Source: Pseudomonas sp. JQ170C
GTDB lineage: Bacteria > Pseudomonadota > Gammaproteobacteria > Pseudomonadales > Pseudomonadaceae
NCBI RefSeq assembly: GCF_035581345.1
Contig: NZ_CP141608.1
Span: 1,196,001-1,260,000, forward strand
Length of the DNA: 64,000 nucleotides
Direction: 5' to 3'
Shown piece after piece: positions 33,375-42,530 of the stretch. The notes beneath the pieces were generated by a model. That model was not told where the DNA came from and ran no database searches. It saw only the letters and a list, made by a program, of their open reading frames with translations. Each line of letters starts with the position of its first letter. The first letter of the stretch is position 1. A program made the translations under genes and the position numbers.

Positions 33375-35069
33375 TCAGATGTTCAGTACCCACTCCAGCA
33401 GCCAGAAACCGGGTTCAAGGTCCTGGCGACGTTGTCCGCTGACATGGAGTGCGCGTTGGTAATCGAGCTTGAGCTGGCTGCCCGGCATGCTCAGCTCAAG
33501 GCCTGCAAAGGCGCCGGCCAGTCGTTGTGAGGTGCTGCCGTGGTCGTATTTGCCCCAGCCCAAATCAACGCCAAGGGCGGGGCGAAGGACCAGGCTGTGG
33601 GGCAGGTCCAGCGGCAACGGCTGGCTCAGGCTGTTGCGCCAGACGGCAGCGCTGGCACCGGCGACCACGTGTTGGCGAAAGCCCCGTACGGCGGTGTGGT
33701 CAGTCACTTGTTGCTGTTCGACGGCAGGCAAGGGATCGGGGCTGTACTGCAGGTTCAGCTCGCTCTGCCAGCGCCATGGCCAGGCGGGGTCCTGGCCGTT
33801 ACGCAGGTGCAGGAGGTTGGCGCGGTACTTGCGAAACTGCGGCTGGGGGGCATGGCGGCTACGCCGGGCAGGGTCGGCACCGAGCCAGTCCAGGCCCTGG
33901 GAAAGTCCCAGGTAGGCGCTCCACAGGCCGTCGTCCAGCCACAGCAGGTTCAGGCCGGCCTCCAGGCTGGTGAGGGTCGGGCTCTGCAGGGGCAGGCGGT
34001 AGTCGGCCAGGCGGTTTTCCAGGCGCTTGTGCTCAAGGCGCCAGCTGGTGCTGAGCAAGCCTTGCTGGTTGCGCCACAGGTTTCGCTCCAGCCCCAGGCT
34101 GAAAAACTCACTGTGGCCGCTGCTGTACAGGCGCTTGCCAGGCAAGCGCGCCTGGTACTGCAGCTGATAGAGACTCAGGGCGTAGCTCCAGGGACCGTAG
34201 GGAATGCTGTAGTACAGGCCGCCGCCACGGCTGTAGCTCGTACCCGACTGGAGCGTGGAGTTGACTGAGAGCTGGAAGAAGTCGTTGAGCTCAAGCGGGC
34301 TGTCCAGACCCAGGCCAAGGCTCAGGCGTTCACGTCCGGTCACTTCGCTGCCGCGGTTGTCGAGGCTACTGCCCAGGTGCCAGCGAGCACCGAGCTGGCG
34401 TGGCGTGATCAGCACCCGGGTCGCCCCTTCGACGCTGCCGGGCAGCAGGTCGGCGGCCAGGTCGAAGGCCTTGAGCCGATTGAGCTGGTCCATGCCCTGT
34501 TCCAGTTCGTCCAGGCGCAGCGGCTGGCCGAGCAGGGTCGGGAAGGCGCTGCGCAGTGAAAGTGGCAGGTTGGGGTTGGCCAGCTCGATCGACTCGACGA
34601 AGCCTTCGACGATGACGATGTCCAGTGTGCCGCCGGCGTGCGGGCGGCTGTTCAGATAAGGTCGGCTGGTGAGGTAGCCGGCATCGACATAGCGCTGGGT
34701 GATGGCCTTGAGCACCTGATTGACCTGCGCCGGGGTCATGCAGGGTTTGATCAGCGGTTGCAGGGCAGGGGCGAGATCGGCCAGAGACAGTTGCTGATTG
34801 CCCGCCAGGCGTATGCCGCTCAGGGGCCAGCAGGCGGCAGGGGTGGGCTCGGTGGGCGGTGAGGTGGCTGGTTGCGTGGGGGGATCGTCGGTCCGCTGCA
34901 GCGTACGCAGGCGCTGGCGCTGCTCCAGCTGTTCCTGTTGCAGGCGTTGCTCACGCAGCTGCTGCATGACGGGCACGCCCTCTGCGGCAGCCGATTGATC
35001 GGCCCACAGCAAGGCACCCGCCATGGCCAGGGCGAAGGTGCGAAACGAGATGCGGCGTGAGCGGGGCAT
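33375..35069 (-). CDS. Two-partner secretion outer-membrane transporter (ShlB/FhaC family)
   Basis: This is a 564-residue TpsB pore that exports the adjacent exoprotein. It has a signal peptide (about residues 1-28), a Gln/Arg-rich helix (about 35-60, QQLREQRLQQEQLEQRQRLR), POTRA domains (about 80-220) and a C-terminal 16-strand barrel. The Omp85-superfamily loop-6 motif appears as AVRGFRQH near residue 460. The protein ends in LEWVLNI and not in Phe. The gene precedes the exoprotein gene by 28 bp in a tpsB-tpsA operon. Confidence 0.9.
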   Translation of the reverse strand: MPRSRRISFRTFALAMAGALLWADQSAAAEGVPVMQQLREQRLQQEQLEQRQRLRTLQRTDDPPTQPATSPPTEPTPAACWPLSGIRLAGNQQLSLADLAPALQPLIKPCMTPAQVNQVLKAITQRYVDAGYLTSRPYLNSRPHAGGTLDIVIVEGFVESIELANPNLPLSLRSAFPTLLGQPLRLDELEQGMDQLNRLKAFDLAADLLPGSVEGATRVLITPRQLGARWHLGSSLDNRGSEVTGRERLSLGLGLDSPLELNDFFQLSVNSTLQSGTSYSRGGGLYYSIPYGPWSYALSLYQLQYQARLPGKRLYSSGHSEFFSLGLERNLWRNQQGLLSTSWRLEHKRLENRLADYRLPLQSPTLTSLEAGLNLLWLDDGLWSAYLGLSQGLDWLGADPARRSRHAPQPQFRKYRANLLHLRNGQDPAWPWRWQSELNLQYSPDPLPAVEQQQVTDHTAVRGFRQHVVAGASAAVWRNSLSQPLPLDLPHSLVLRPALGVDLGWGKYDHGSTSQRLAGAFAGLELSMPGSQLKLDYQRALHVSGQRRQDLEPGFWLLEWVLNI

Positions 35070-35226
35070 AGGCGAGCGTCCAGGGATGGCGGGTGGTCCG
35101 GCCAGCTGGATGTTAAGGACGCTGCTATTTGTCTGGATGCACTACCGAGCCGGATGGCGGGTAGGGCGCGAGGCAGGTTTTTGTCAGGGTGGTCCGGCGC
35201 AATGCACCGGAATGTAGGACGAGCTG

Positions 35227-35784
35227 TCAGGGGCGGATTTCGATCATCGTGCCGTCCGGCACCATGTTCCACACTTCGCGCATGTCGCGGTTGGTCATGG
35301 CGATGCAGCCTTCAGTCCAGTCCAGGGTGTGGAATACCTCTTCGGGGTACTCTTCATCGAGCGGTGTGCCGTGGATCATGATCATGCCACCGGGGGGCAC
35401 GCCTTCGCGCCGGGCCCGCGCCGAATCGCTGATGTTCGGGTAGGACACATGCATCGCCAGGTTGTAGCGGTCGCTCTCCTTGCGCCAGTCGATCCAGTAG
35501 AAACCTTCCGGGGTGCGCTTGTCGCCCTCGCGCAACTTGGGCCCCTTGGGCTGCTTGCCCAGGGAGATGCGATAGGTCTTGAGCGGGGCGCCACCACTGA
35601 TCAGTTGCAGGCGGCGCTCGGACTTGAGCACCAGGATCTTGTCGATCTGTGCCGTTGCTGCCGGTTTTAGTTGGAGAGGCGAGGGCGCGACCTTTTCAAT
35701 AGGCTTGGTCACGATGGTTTCGGTAAACGCTGCCTGGGACACCGAAGCCACACTGAGGCAGAAAAGGGCAAACAACCAGCGCAT
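35227..35784 (-). CDS. L,D-transpeptidase (YkuD family)
   Basis: This is a 185-residue periplasmic protein with a signal peptide (about residues 1-19, VSQAA) and a YkuD catalytic domain. The active-site pair is H138 in MIHGTP and C160 in WTEGCIAM. Such enzymes make 3-3 cross-links in peptidoglycan or attach proteins to it. The start MRWLFALF was chosen because it gives the signal peptide; 32 upstream codons have no support. It lies 19 bp downstream of a Nudix gene on the same strand. Confidence 0.88.
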   Translation of the reverse strand: MRWLFALFCLSVASVSQAAFTETIVTKPIEKVAPSPLQLKPAATAQIDKILVLKSERRLQLISGGAPLKTYRISLGKQPKGPKLREGDKRTPEGFYWIDWRKESDRYNLAMHVSYPNISDSARARREGVPPGGMIMIHGTPLDEEYPEEVFHTLDWTEGCIAMTNRDMREVWNMVPDGTMIEIRP

Positions 35785-35803
35785 GAAACGATATCCCTGA
35801 AAA

Positions 35804-36358
35804 CTAGGTGTTGAGTGACGAAATGAGCAATGGCGACAGACATTCGTTGCCAATCGGATAGCGCTGCTCGATGCGGTCACGATAGTAGCATTCTAGGGTA
35901 CGGCTCACGGTCCTGAAAGCCAGCTCGTCCCATGGAATCTCACTTTCATCGAAAAGTCGCACTTCCAGGCTCTCGACGCCGACGGCAAAGTCCAGGTCGG
36001 CAAGTTCGGCGCGAAAGAACACGTGCACCTGGTTGATGTGCGGCAGGTCGAACAGCTGGTACAGGCTCATCTGTCCGACCCGGGCACAGGCTTCCTCGAC
36101 GGTTTCGCGACGGGCGGCCTGTTCCATGGTTTCGCCGTTCTCCATGAACCCGGCCGGCAGGGTCCAGTAACCCCGGCGGGGTTCGATGGCGCGGCGGCAC
36201 AACAGCACCTGGCTGCCATGGGTCGGCAGCACGCCAGCGACGATGTTGGGGTTCTGGTAATGGATGGTCTGGCAGTGATCGCAGACATAGCGCAGGCGGG
36301 TGTCGCCCTCGGGAATGCGTTGAATCACCGGTTTGCCGCACGCACTGCAGAATTTCAT
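35804..36358 (-). CDS. Nudix hydrolase with N-terminal zinc ribbon
   Basis: This is a 184-residue protein with a four-cysteine zinc ribbon (C4, C7, C26, C29) followed by a Nudix box. The box reads G70-x5-E76-x7-R84-E85-x2-E88-E89, with the usual following Gly replaced by Ala. The ribbon-plus-Nudix layout recalls NudC NADH pyrophosphatase, but the protein is shorter and the NudC SQPWPFP-type motif is missing. The substrate is unknown. I start at MKFCSACG because the ribbon begins there. Divergent from a second Nudix gene 133 bp away. Confidence 0.85.
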   Translation of the reverse strand: MKFCSACGKPVIQRIPEGDTRLRYVCDHCQTIHYQNPNIVAGVLPTHGSQVLLCRRAIEPRRGYWTLPAGFMENGETMEQAARRETVEEACARVGQMSLYQLFDLPHINQVHVFFRAELADLDFAVGVESLEVRLFDESEIPWDELAFRTVSRTLECYYRDRIEQRYPIGNECLSPLLISSLNT

Positions 36359-36491
36359 GCTTTTATTCCTGTAGGTTGCGCCTATCTTGGCGCCACTGTC
36401 ACCGTGGCTGCAAGCCGGATCACCTCGGGGCTTGGGCGGCTCGCGGCTTTGGTGCATCATGCAGGCCAGGCTTTGGAATCGAGAGAGAGCA

Positions 36492-37091
36492 ATGCTGGAC
36501 GAGCTACTTCGCCGTGTGAGCAGTCATAGGCCCAACACCCTGGAAACCGATCGTCGTTTTCCCGAGGCCGCCGTCTTATTGCCCATTACCCGTAGCGAAG
36601 AGCCTGAACTGGTATTGACCCTGCGCGCCAAGGGCCTGTCGACCCATGGCGGCGAAGTCGCCTTTCCCGGTGGACGCCGCGACCCGGAAGACCCTGACCT
36701 GGTGTTTACCGCCCTGCGCGAGGCCGAAGAAGAGATCGGCCTGCCGCCCGGGTTGGTGGAAATCATCGGTCCCTTGAGCCCGCTGATCTCGCTGCATGGG
36801 CTGAAAGTCACGCCTTTTGTCGGCCTGATTCCCGATTTTGTCGAGTACCAGGCCAACGACGCTGAAATCGCTGCCGTCTTTACCGTGCCGCTGGAGTTCT
36901 TCCGCCAGGACCCGCGCGACCACACCCATCGCATTGATTACCAGGGCCGCAGCTGGTACGTGCCCAGTTACCGTTACGGCGAGTACAAGATCTGGGGGTT
37001 GTCGGCGATCATGATCGTCGAGCTGGTCAACTTGCTTTACGATGCCCGCATCAACCTGCACCAACCGCCTGAACGCTTCATTCCAATTTGA
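36492..37091 (+). CDS. CoA pyrophosphatase-type Nudix hydrolase (NudL-like)
   Basis: This is a 199-residue Nudix protein. The CoA-pyrophosphatase signature [20 protein letters not shown] lies at about residues 42-61, followed by the Nudix core [11 protein letters not shown] (about 74-84), with the spacing typical of the NudL family. It is expected to split CoA into 3',5'-ADP and phosphopantetheine. The ATG at 36492 follows a GAGAGAGAG stretch that serves as ribosome site. A carbonic anhydrase-like gene follows 43 bp later. Confidence 0.88.
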   Translation: MLDELLRRVSSHRPNTLETDRRFPEAAVLLPITRSEEPELVLTLRAKGLSTHGGEVAFPGGRRDPEDPDLVFTALREAEEEIGLPPGLVEIIGPLSPLISLHGLKVTPFVGLIPDFVEYQANDAEIAAVFTVPLEFFRQDPRDHTHRIDYQGRSWYVPSYRYGEYKIWGLSAIMIVELVNLLYDARINLHQPPERFIPI

Positions 37092-37134
37092 GCGGGCACA
37101 CCCGCCATCATTGCCGCACCGTGAGGAACCACGC

Positions 37135-37659
37135 ATGAAATACCGTCTGGGCGACCTGCGCGTCGAAACCCATCCCAACAGCTGGGTGGCACCCAATGCC
37201 ACGCTGATCGGCAAGGTACGCCTGCAGGCGGGGGCCAGTGTCTGGTTTGGCGCGGTATTGCGCGGCGACAACGAACTGATCGACATCGGCGAGAACAGCA
37301 ACGTCCAGGACGGTACCGTCATGCACACCGACATGGGTGTGCCGCTGACCCTGGGCAAGAGCGTGACCGTTGGTCATAACGCCATGCTCCACGGCTGCAC
37401 CGTGGGCGACTACAGCCTGGTCGGCATCAATGCGGTCATCCTCAATGGCGCGCGGATCGGCAAGTACTGCATCATCGGCGCCAATGCACTGATCCCCGAA
37501 GGCAAGGAGATCCCCGACGGTTCGCTGGTGATGGGCTCGCCAGGCAAGGTGGTACGCGAACTGACTGAAGCGCAGAAGAAAATGCTCGAAGCCAGCGCTG
37601 CGCATTACGTGCACAACGCCGAGCGCTACGCGCGCGATCTGGCCGTGCAGGAGGATTGA
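37135..37659 (+). CDS. Gamma carbonic anhydrase-family protein (YrdA-like)
   Basis: This is a 174-residue left-handed beta-helix protein with hexapeptide repeats. Zinc-ligand histidines of the gamma class are present in MHTDMG and in GHNAMLHGC. YrdA/PaaY relatives have weak or uncertain carbonic anhydrase or thioesterase activity (family knowledge). The ATG at 37135 follows GAGGAA. Its stop overlaps the next gene's start by one base. Confidence 0.88.
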   Translation: MKYRLGDLRVETHPNSWVAPNATLIGKVRLQAGASVWFGAVLRGDNELIDIGENSNVQDGTVMHTDMGVPLTLGKSVTVGHNAMLHGCTVGDYSLVGINAVILNGARIGKYCIIGANALIPEGKEIPDGSLVMGSPGKVVRELTEAQKKMLEASAAHYVHNAERYARDLAVQED

Positions 37660-37865
37660 TGAGCAGTACTGAGCGCCCGGTCGCCTCGCCCTGCGTGCAC
37701 ATCTGTGCCCTGGACGAGGCCGACATCTGCACCGGTTGTCAGCGCAGCGCCGCTGAAATCACCCGCTGGGGACGGATGGACAACACCGAACGCCGTCAGG
37801 TGTTGAAGCTGTGCCACGAGCGGGCCGTGGCGGCCGGGCTGATCCTCAGCGTCGGCAACGCCTGA
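37659..37865 (+). CDS. DUF1289 small cysteine-rich protein
   Basis: This is a 68-residue protein with the DUF1289 pattern SPCVHICALDEADICTGCQR, whose four cysteines could bind a metal or iron-sulfur centre, then EITRWGRM. The ATG overlaps the upstream TGA, so it is coupled to the carbonic anhydrase-like gene. The function is unknown. Confidence 0.85.
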   Translation: MSSTERPVASPCVHICALDEADICTGCQRSAAEITRWGRMDNTERRQVLKLCHERAVAAGLILSVGNA

Positions 37866-37928
37866 TCCGGGACTTGGCCGCAAGCGGCCGCTCAAGTACC
37901 CTGTAGCGCTTGCCCAGCGGTCGACCCC

Positions 37929-38396
37929 ATGCCCTTTCTGATTGCCTATATCAGCAGTGTTGTGCTGATCAACTATGCCTTTTCCAGCGCCCCGCACCTG
38001 GATGTCATCTGGTCCGCCTGGGGCGGCCTGGTGTTCATCCTGCGCGACATGGTGCAGACCCGCTTCGGCCACGGTGCGTTGGTCGCCATGCTGGTTGCCC
38101 TGGTGCTGTCGTACATCACCTCCGAGCCGGCCATTGCCCTGGCCAGCGCAACGGCCTTTGCGGTTTCGGAGCTGATCGACTGGCTGGTGTTCAGCATCAC
38201 CAAGCGGCCTCTGCACGACCGCCTGTGGCTCAGCTCGGCGCTGAGCATCCCCATCGACACCTTCATCTTTTTCGGCATGATCGGCGCCTTGACCCCGGCC
38301 GTGGTTGGCACCGCCATGGCGTCCAAGTTTGCCGGCGTGACCGCCGTCTGGCTGATCATGGCCTGGCGCCTGCGCAAGCGTGCCATCACTGGCTGA
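37929..38396 (+). CDS. VUT-family membrane protein (YhhQ-related, possible queuosine-precursor transporter)
   Basis: This is a 155-residue protein with four to five hydrophobic segments (about residues 3-20, 25-42, 48-66, 95-120, 125-145). The sequence ATAFAVSELIDWLVF and the IDTFIFFG stretch resemble the COG1738/YhhQ family, whose long members import preQ precursors. It is shorter than YhhQ (about 220 residues), so transport activity is only an inference. Confidence 0.65.
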   Translation: MPFLIAYISSVVLINYAFSSAPHLDVIWSAWGGLVFILRDMVQTRFGHGALVAMLVALVLSYITSEPAIALASATAFAVSELIDWLVFSITKRPLHDRLWLSSALSIPIDTFIFFGMIGALTPAVVGTAMASKFAGVTAVWLIMAWRLRKRAITG

Positions 38397-38491
38397 GGCC
38401 CCAGGGCCCGGTTCATGTAAAATGGCGCTCCTTTTCACCGGGTTGCACCGATTGCGGGGCAGCCTGGAATCCTTCCCTCTGAGGACTTGAG

Positions 38492-39673
38492 ATGACTCGT
38501 ATCGGAACCCCATTGTCGCCGACCGCGACCCGTGTACTGCTCTGTGGCTGTGGTGAGCTGGGCAAGGAAGTGGTGATCGAGCTGCAACGCCTGGGTGTCG
38601 AAGTGATTGCCGTGGACCGTTACGCCGATGCCCCGGCCATGCAGGTCGCCCATCGCAGCCACGTGATCAACATGCTCGACGGCGCCGCCCTGCGTGCGGT
38701 CATCGAGGCTGAAAAGCCGCACTACATCGTCCCGGAAATCGAAGCCATCGCCACCGCGACCCTGGTGGAGCTGGAAAACGAAGGCTTCAATGTGGTTCCG
38801 ACGGCCCGCTCCACGCAACTGACCATGAACCGCGAAGGCATTCGCCGCCTGGCCGCCGAAGAGCTGGAACTGCCAACCTCGCCGTACCACTTCGCCGATA
38901 CCTTCGAGGCCTACGCGAAGGCGGTCGAAGACCTCGGTTTCCCTTGTGTGGTCAAGCCGGTGATGAGCTCCTCGGGCAAGGGCCAGAGCCTGCTCAAGAG
39001 TGCCGATGATGTGCAGAAGGCCTGGGACTACGCCCAGGAAGGCGGACGTGCCGGCAAGGGCCGGGTGATCATCGAAGGTTTCATCGACTTCGACTACGAA
39101 ATCACCCTGCTGACCGTGCGCCATGTCGGCGGCACCACCTTCTGCGCGCCGGTCGGGCATCGTCAGGAGAAGGGCGACTATCAGGAGTCCTGGCAGCCGC
39201 AGGCCATGAGCCCGGTGGCCCTGGCGGAGTCCGAGCGCGTGGCCAAGGCGGTCACCGAAGCCCTGGGCGGCCGTGGTCTGTTTGGTGTGGAGCTGTTCAT
39301 CAAGGGTGATCAGGTGTGGTTCAGCGAAGTGTCGCCGCGCCCGCACGATACGGGCCTGGTGACCCTGATTTCCCAGGACCTGTCGCAGTTCGCCCTGCAT
39401 GCCCGGGCAATCCTGGGGCTGCCGATTCCGCTGATTCGCCAGTTCGGCCCGTCGGCTTCGGCGGTGATCCTGGTGGAAGGTCAATCGCAACAGACGGCCT
39501 TCGCCAACCTGGGTGTGGCGTTGAGTGAGCCGGATACGGCCATTCGTTTGTTCGGCAAGCCCGAAGTCAATGGCCAGCGCCGCATGGGTGTGTGCCTGGC
39601 GCGTGACGAGTCGATCGAGGCTGCGCGCGCCAAGGCGACGCGTGCTTCGCAAGCTGTTCAGGTAGAGCTTTAA
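38492..39673 (+). CDS. purT: Formate-dependent GAR transformylase
   Basis: This 393-residue ATP-grasp enzyme makes formylglycinamide ribonucleotide from GAR, formate and ATP, the folate-independent route of purine step 3. The start [26 protein letters not shown] is the family start. ATP-grasp motifs include [15 protein letters not shown] (about residues 151-165) and the metal site [29 protein letters not shown] at 38418-38423 could be the -10 box. Length is standard. Confidence 0.96.
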   Translation: MTRIGTPLSPTATRVLLCGCGELGKEVVIELQRLGVEVIAVDRYADAPAMQVAHRSHVINMLDGAALRAVIEAEKPHYIVPEIEAIATATLVELENEGFNVVPTARSTQLTMNREGIRRLAAEELELPTSPYHFADTFEAYAKAVEDLGFPCVVKPVMSSSGKGQSLLKSADDVQKAWDYAQEGGRAGKGRVIIEGFIDFDYEITLLTVRHVGGTTFCAPVGHRQEKGDYQESWQPQAMSPVALAESERVAKAVTEALGGRGLFGVELFIKGDQVWFSEVSPRPHDTGLVTLISQDLSQFALHARAILGLPIPLIRQFGPSASAVILVEGQSQQTAFANLGVALSEPDTAIRLFGKPEVNGQRRMGVCLARDESIEAARAKATRASQAVQVEL

Positions 39674-39678
39674 ATCCG

Positions 39679-39731
39679 TCGCGGGGCAAGCCCGTTCCTA
39701 CCGGTCTGGTAGGAGCGGGCTTGCCCCGCGA
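39679..39731. repeat. REP inverted pair (short loop)
   Basis: Two inverted REP cores (left copy with CCCGTTCC) and a short loop lie between the convergent purT and MFS genes. The element starts 6 bp after the purT stop. Confidence 0.9.
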
Positions 39732-39736
39732 TGCTG

Positions 39737-41041
39737 TTACAACTCCGAATGCCGGGTTTCTTTCAGGCACAGCACAGCAATCAGGCTCAGCACAGCCGCC
39801 GCCGACACATAGCCACCCACCCAGCTCAATCCCCCCATCGCTACCAGCTTCTGGGCAAAGAACGGCGCCGCCGAGGCCCCGACAATACCGCCCAGGTTAT
39901 AGGCTGCCGACGCGCCGGTGTAACGCACGTGGGTCGGGAACAGCTCAGGCAGCAACGCGCCCATCGGTGCGAAGGTCACCCCCATCAGGAACAGCTCGAT
40001 GGCCAGGAACAGCGCCACGCCCGTCGTGGAGCCCGAGGTCAGCAAGGGCTGCATGGTAAAGCCCGAGAGTATCGCCAGCACCGCACCGACGATCAGTACC
40101 GGCTTGCGCCCGTAACGGTCGCTGAGCCAGGCCGACAGCGGGGTGGCGAGGGCCATGAACAGCACGGCGAAGCACAGCAGGCCGAGGAAGGTTTCACGGC
40201 TGTAGCCCAGGGTCGATACGCCATAACTGAGCGAGAAAACCGTGGAAATGTAGAACAGCGCGTAGCACACCACCATGGCCGAAGCGCCCAGCAATACTGG
40301 CATCCAGTACTGGCTGAACAGTTCGACCACCGGCATTTTTACCCGCTCGTGACGGGCTACGGCCTTGGCGAACACCGGGGTTTCTTCAAGCTTCAGGCGC
40401 ACATACAGGCCGACAATGACCAGCGCGGCGCTGAGCAGGAACGGGATCCGCCAGCCCCACTCGCGAAACTGCTCGTCAGTCAGCACCATGGCCAGGGTCA
40501 GGAACAGGCCGTTGGCCGCCAGAAAACCGATCGAAGGCCCCAGTTGCGGAAACATGCCGAACCAGGCGCGTTTGCCCTTGGGGGCGTTTTCGGTAGCGAG
40601 CAGGGCGGCGCCGCCCCATTCCCCGCCAAGGCCCAGGCCCTGGCCGAAGCGCAGCACGCAAAGCAGGATCGGCGCCCAGGCACCGATGCTGTCGTAGCCG
40701 GGCAGCACGCCGATCAGCGTGGTACACACCCCCATCAGTAGCAGCGAGGCTACCAGCGTCGATTTGCGCCCGATGCGGTCACCGAAGTGGCCGAACAGCG
40801 CCGAGCCCAGGGGTCTGGCCAGAAAGGCGATGCCGAAGGTGAGGAAGGCCGAGAGCATCTGTGCGGTGCCCGAGGTCTGCGGGAAGAATACCGGGCCGAT
40901 GACCAGGGCAGCGGCGGTGGCATAGACGTAGAAGTCATAGAACTCGATGGCAGTGCCGATGAAGCTGGCGGTCGCCACCCGGGCCGGCGAGTTGCCGGGG
41001 CTGGTCTGTTCCGTTTCGGAGTAGGTGCTGCTGGTTGTCAT
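39737..41041 (-). CDS. MFS metabolite:H+ symporter (MHS family, ShiA/ProP-like)
   Basis: This is a 434-residue inner-membrane transporter with 12 predicted helices. MHS features are the N-terminal FIGTAIEFYDFYVYATAAALV (about residues 27-47), GDRIGRKSTL in the first cytoplasmic loop and WLSDRYGRKP in the middle loop. I start at MTTSSTYSE, preceded by CAGGGA. The substrate is not evident; relatives carry dicarboxylates, shikimate or betaine. Monocistronic. Confidence 0.86.
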   Translation of the reverse strand: MTTSSTYSETEQTSPGNSPARVATASFIGTAIEFYDFYVYATAAALVIGPVFFPQTSGTAQMLSAFLTFGIAFLARPLGSALFGHFGDRIGRKSTLVASLLLMGVCTTLIGVLPGYDSIGAWAPILLCVLRFGQGLGLGGEWGGAALLATENAPKGKRAWFGMFPQLGPSIGFLAANGLFLTLAMVLTDEQFREWGWRIPFLLSAALVIVGLYVRLKLEETPVFAKAVARHERVKMPVVELFSQYWMPVLLGASAMVVCYALFYISTVFSLSYGVSTLGYSRETFLGLLCFAVLFMALATPLSAWLSDRYGRKPVLIVGAVLAILSGFTMQPLLTSGSTTGVALFLAIELFLMGVTFAPMGALLPELFPTHVRYTGASAAYNLGGIVGASAAPFFAQKLVAMGGLSWVGGYVSAAAVLSLIAVLCLKETRHSEL

Positions 41042-41305
41042 GCGATTATCCCTGACAGTCGATTGCTCCATAGGCGTCGCTACCGGCCTGGCGGGCAGGC
41101 GTTGGCAGCGGGGCCGAAGCGTATTGTTGTTGGTCGCGTGACTGAGCATACGCCCGAGGGGGATAGGGGCGGGCGCGGGCACTGTTCGGGGTGTGAAGCA
41201 GTGCAGGTTTTGCGCGCGGTATTCAGTGCTGCGGACTGGCCGAGAGACGCCGGGTGCGGGTAGCGGGCGAGACGGCTGGGCTGGGTAAGCGTGACCGGAG
41301 TATAG
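41042..41305. other. 264-bp intergenic stretch, no recognisable feature
   Basis: This lies upstream of the MFS gene and downstream of the CBS protein gene, both on the minus strand. It should hold the MFS promoter, but I see no convincing -35/-10 pair, hairpin or short conserved ORF. Confidence 0.4.
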
Positions 41306-42517
41306 CTAGCGGGTCACGGTCCAGACCAGTATGCGGCTGGCGCAATTGTCTTCGGTTTCAAGAATTTCCAGGCGATAGCGGCCGATCTTCAGGCATACGG
41401 CGCTTTCCGGGATGCTTTCCAGCGCTTCGGTGACCAGGCCGTTGAGGGTCTTGGGGCCGTCGCTCGGCAAGTGCCAGCCCAGGTTGCGGTTCAGCTCGCG
41501 GATCGAAACGTTGCCTTCGATCACGTAGCGGCCGTCTGCCTGCGGATGGATATGTGGGTTGTCCAGGCTGTGTTCGTCTTCGAATTCGCCGACAATTTCT
41601 TCGAGAATGTCTTCCAGGGTAACGATGCCCTGCACTTCGCCGTATTCATCGACGACAACGCCCAGGCGCCGCTGCTGCTTGTGGAAGTTGAGCAGTTGCA
41701 ACTGCAAGGGGGTGCTTTCGGGCACGAAATAGGGTTCGTAGCAGGCGGCATGCAGGGTTTCGCGGGTCAGCTCGGCCTTGGGCAGCAGGTGGCTGATCAG
41801 CTTGGTATTGAGGATGGCTTCGACCTGGTTGATATCGCTGTGATAGACCGGCAGGCGAGTGTGGCGGCTGATGATCAGTTGCTCGATGATCTGCTCGATC
41901 GAGTCATCGAGGTTGACGCCATCGACATCGTTGCGCGGCACCAGGATGTCGTTGACGGTGATCTTGTCCAGGGCCAGCAGGCTTTCGGGCAGGTTCAGGC
42001 GATGGTCTGCCGGGGTTTCTTCGTCGAGGTCGTCGTCGCTGTCCTGCTCGTGCAGCGCAACGGCATGGGGCTGGACCCGGAACGGGCGCAATACCACGCG
42101 GGCGCAGCCATCGAGTAGCCAGGCCACCGGCTGGAGCAGTTTGAGCGGGGCCTTGAGCAGGGTGTTGCCCAGGGCGATGAAGGCGGGTGGATTGCGTCGG
42201 GCCAATTGTCGCGGCAGGTATTCGGCGAACACCAGCAACAGGGTGGCGGCGCCAAGGCCGGCGAGCCAGAACCCATGCTCGCCGTTGTAGCGCTGCCCCA
42301 GCAGGCAGGCCAGGGCCAGCACCAGGAGTTTGCCCAGGGTGGAACAGAGTACCAGGGCCTGGGGGGCGACCTTGAGTTCGGGGTGCGCGTCGGTCTGGTT
42401 GTTGCGCCGGGCACCATTGAGGTGCTGCTGGGCGGCATCCACAGCGGTAAACAGTGCCGACCAGAGCAGTGCCAGTGCCAGTACGCCGAGTAACGGTCCT
42501 AACGGCAGATCGTCCAT
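41306..42517 (-). CDS. CNNM/CorC-type CBS membrane protein (HlyC/CorC family)
   Basis: This is a 403-residue protein with an N-terminal DUF21 membrane domain (about residues 1-140), a paired CBS domain (about 180-310, including LVPRNDVDGVNLDD and VVVDEYGEVQGIVTLEDILEEIVGEF) and a C-terminal CorC_HlyC domain (about 320-400). Such proteins are linked to Mg2+/Co2+ efflux. The stop of the upstream ccsA-like gene is only 13 bp away, so the two probably form an operon. Confidence 0.9.
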   Translation of the reverse strand: MDDLPLGPLLGVLALALLWSALFTAVDAAQQHLNGARRNNQTDAHPELKVAPQALVLCSTLGKLLVLALACLLGQRYNGEHGFWLAGLGAATLLLVFAEYLPRQLARRNPPAFIALGNTLLKAPLKLLQPVAWLLDGCARVVLRPFRVQPHAVALHEQDSDDDLDEETPADHRLNLPESLLALDKITVNDILVPRNDVDGVNLDDSIEQIIEQLIISRHTRLPVYHSDINQVEAILNTKLISHLLPKAELTRETLHAACYEPYFVPESTPLQLQLLNFHKQQRRLGVVVDEYGEVQGIVTLEDILEEIVGEFEDEHSLDNPHIHPQADGRYVIEGNVSIRELNRNLGWHLPSDGPKTLNGLVTEALESIPESAVCLKIGRYRLEILETEDNCASRILVWTVTR

Positions 42518-42530
42518 TTACCTGTGCCCG

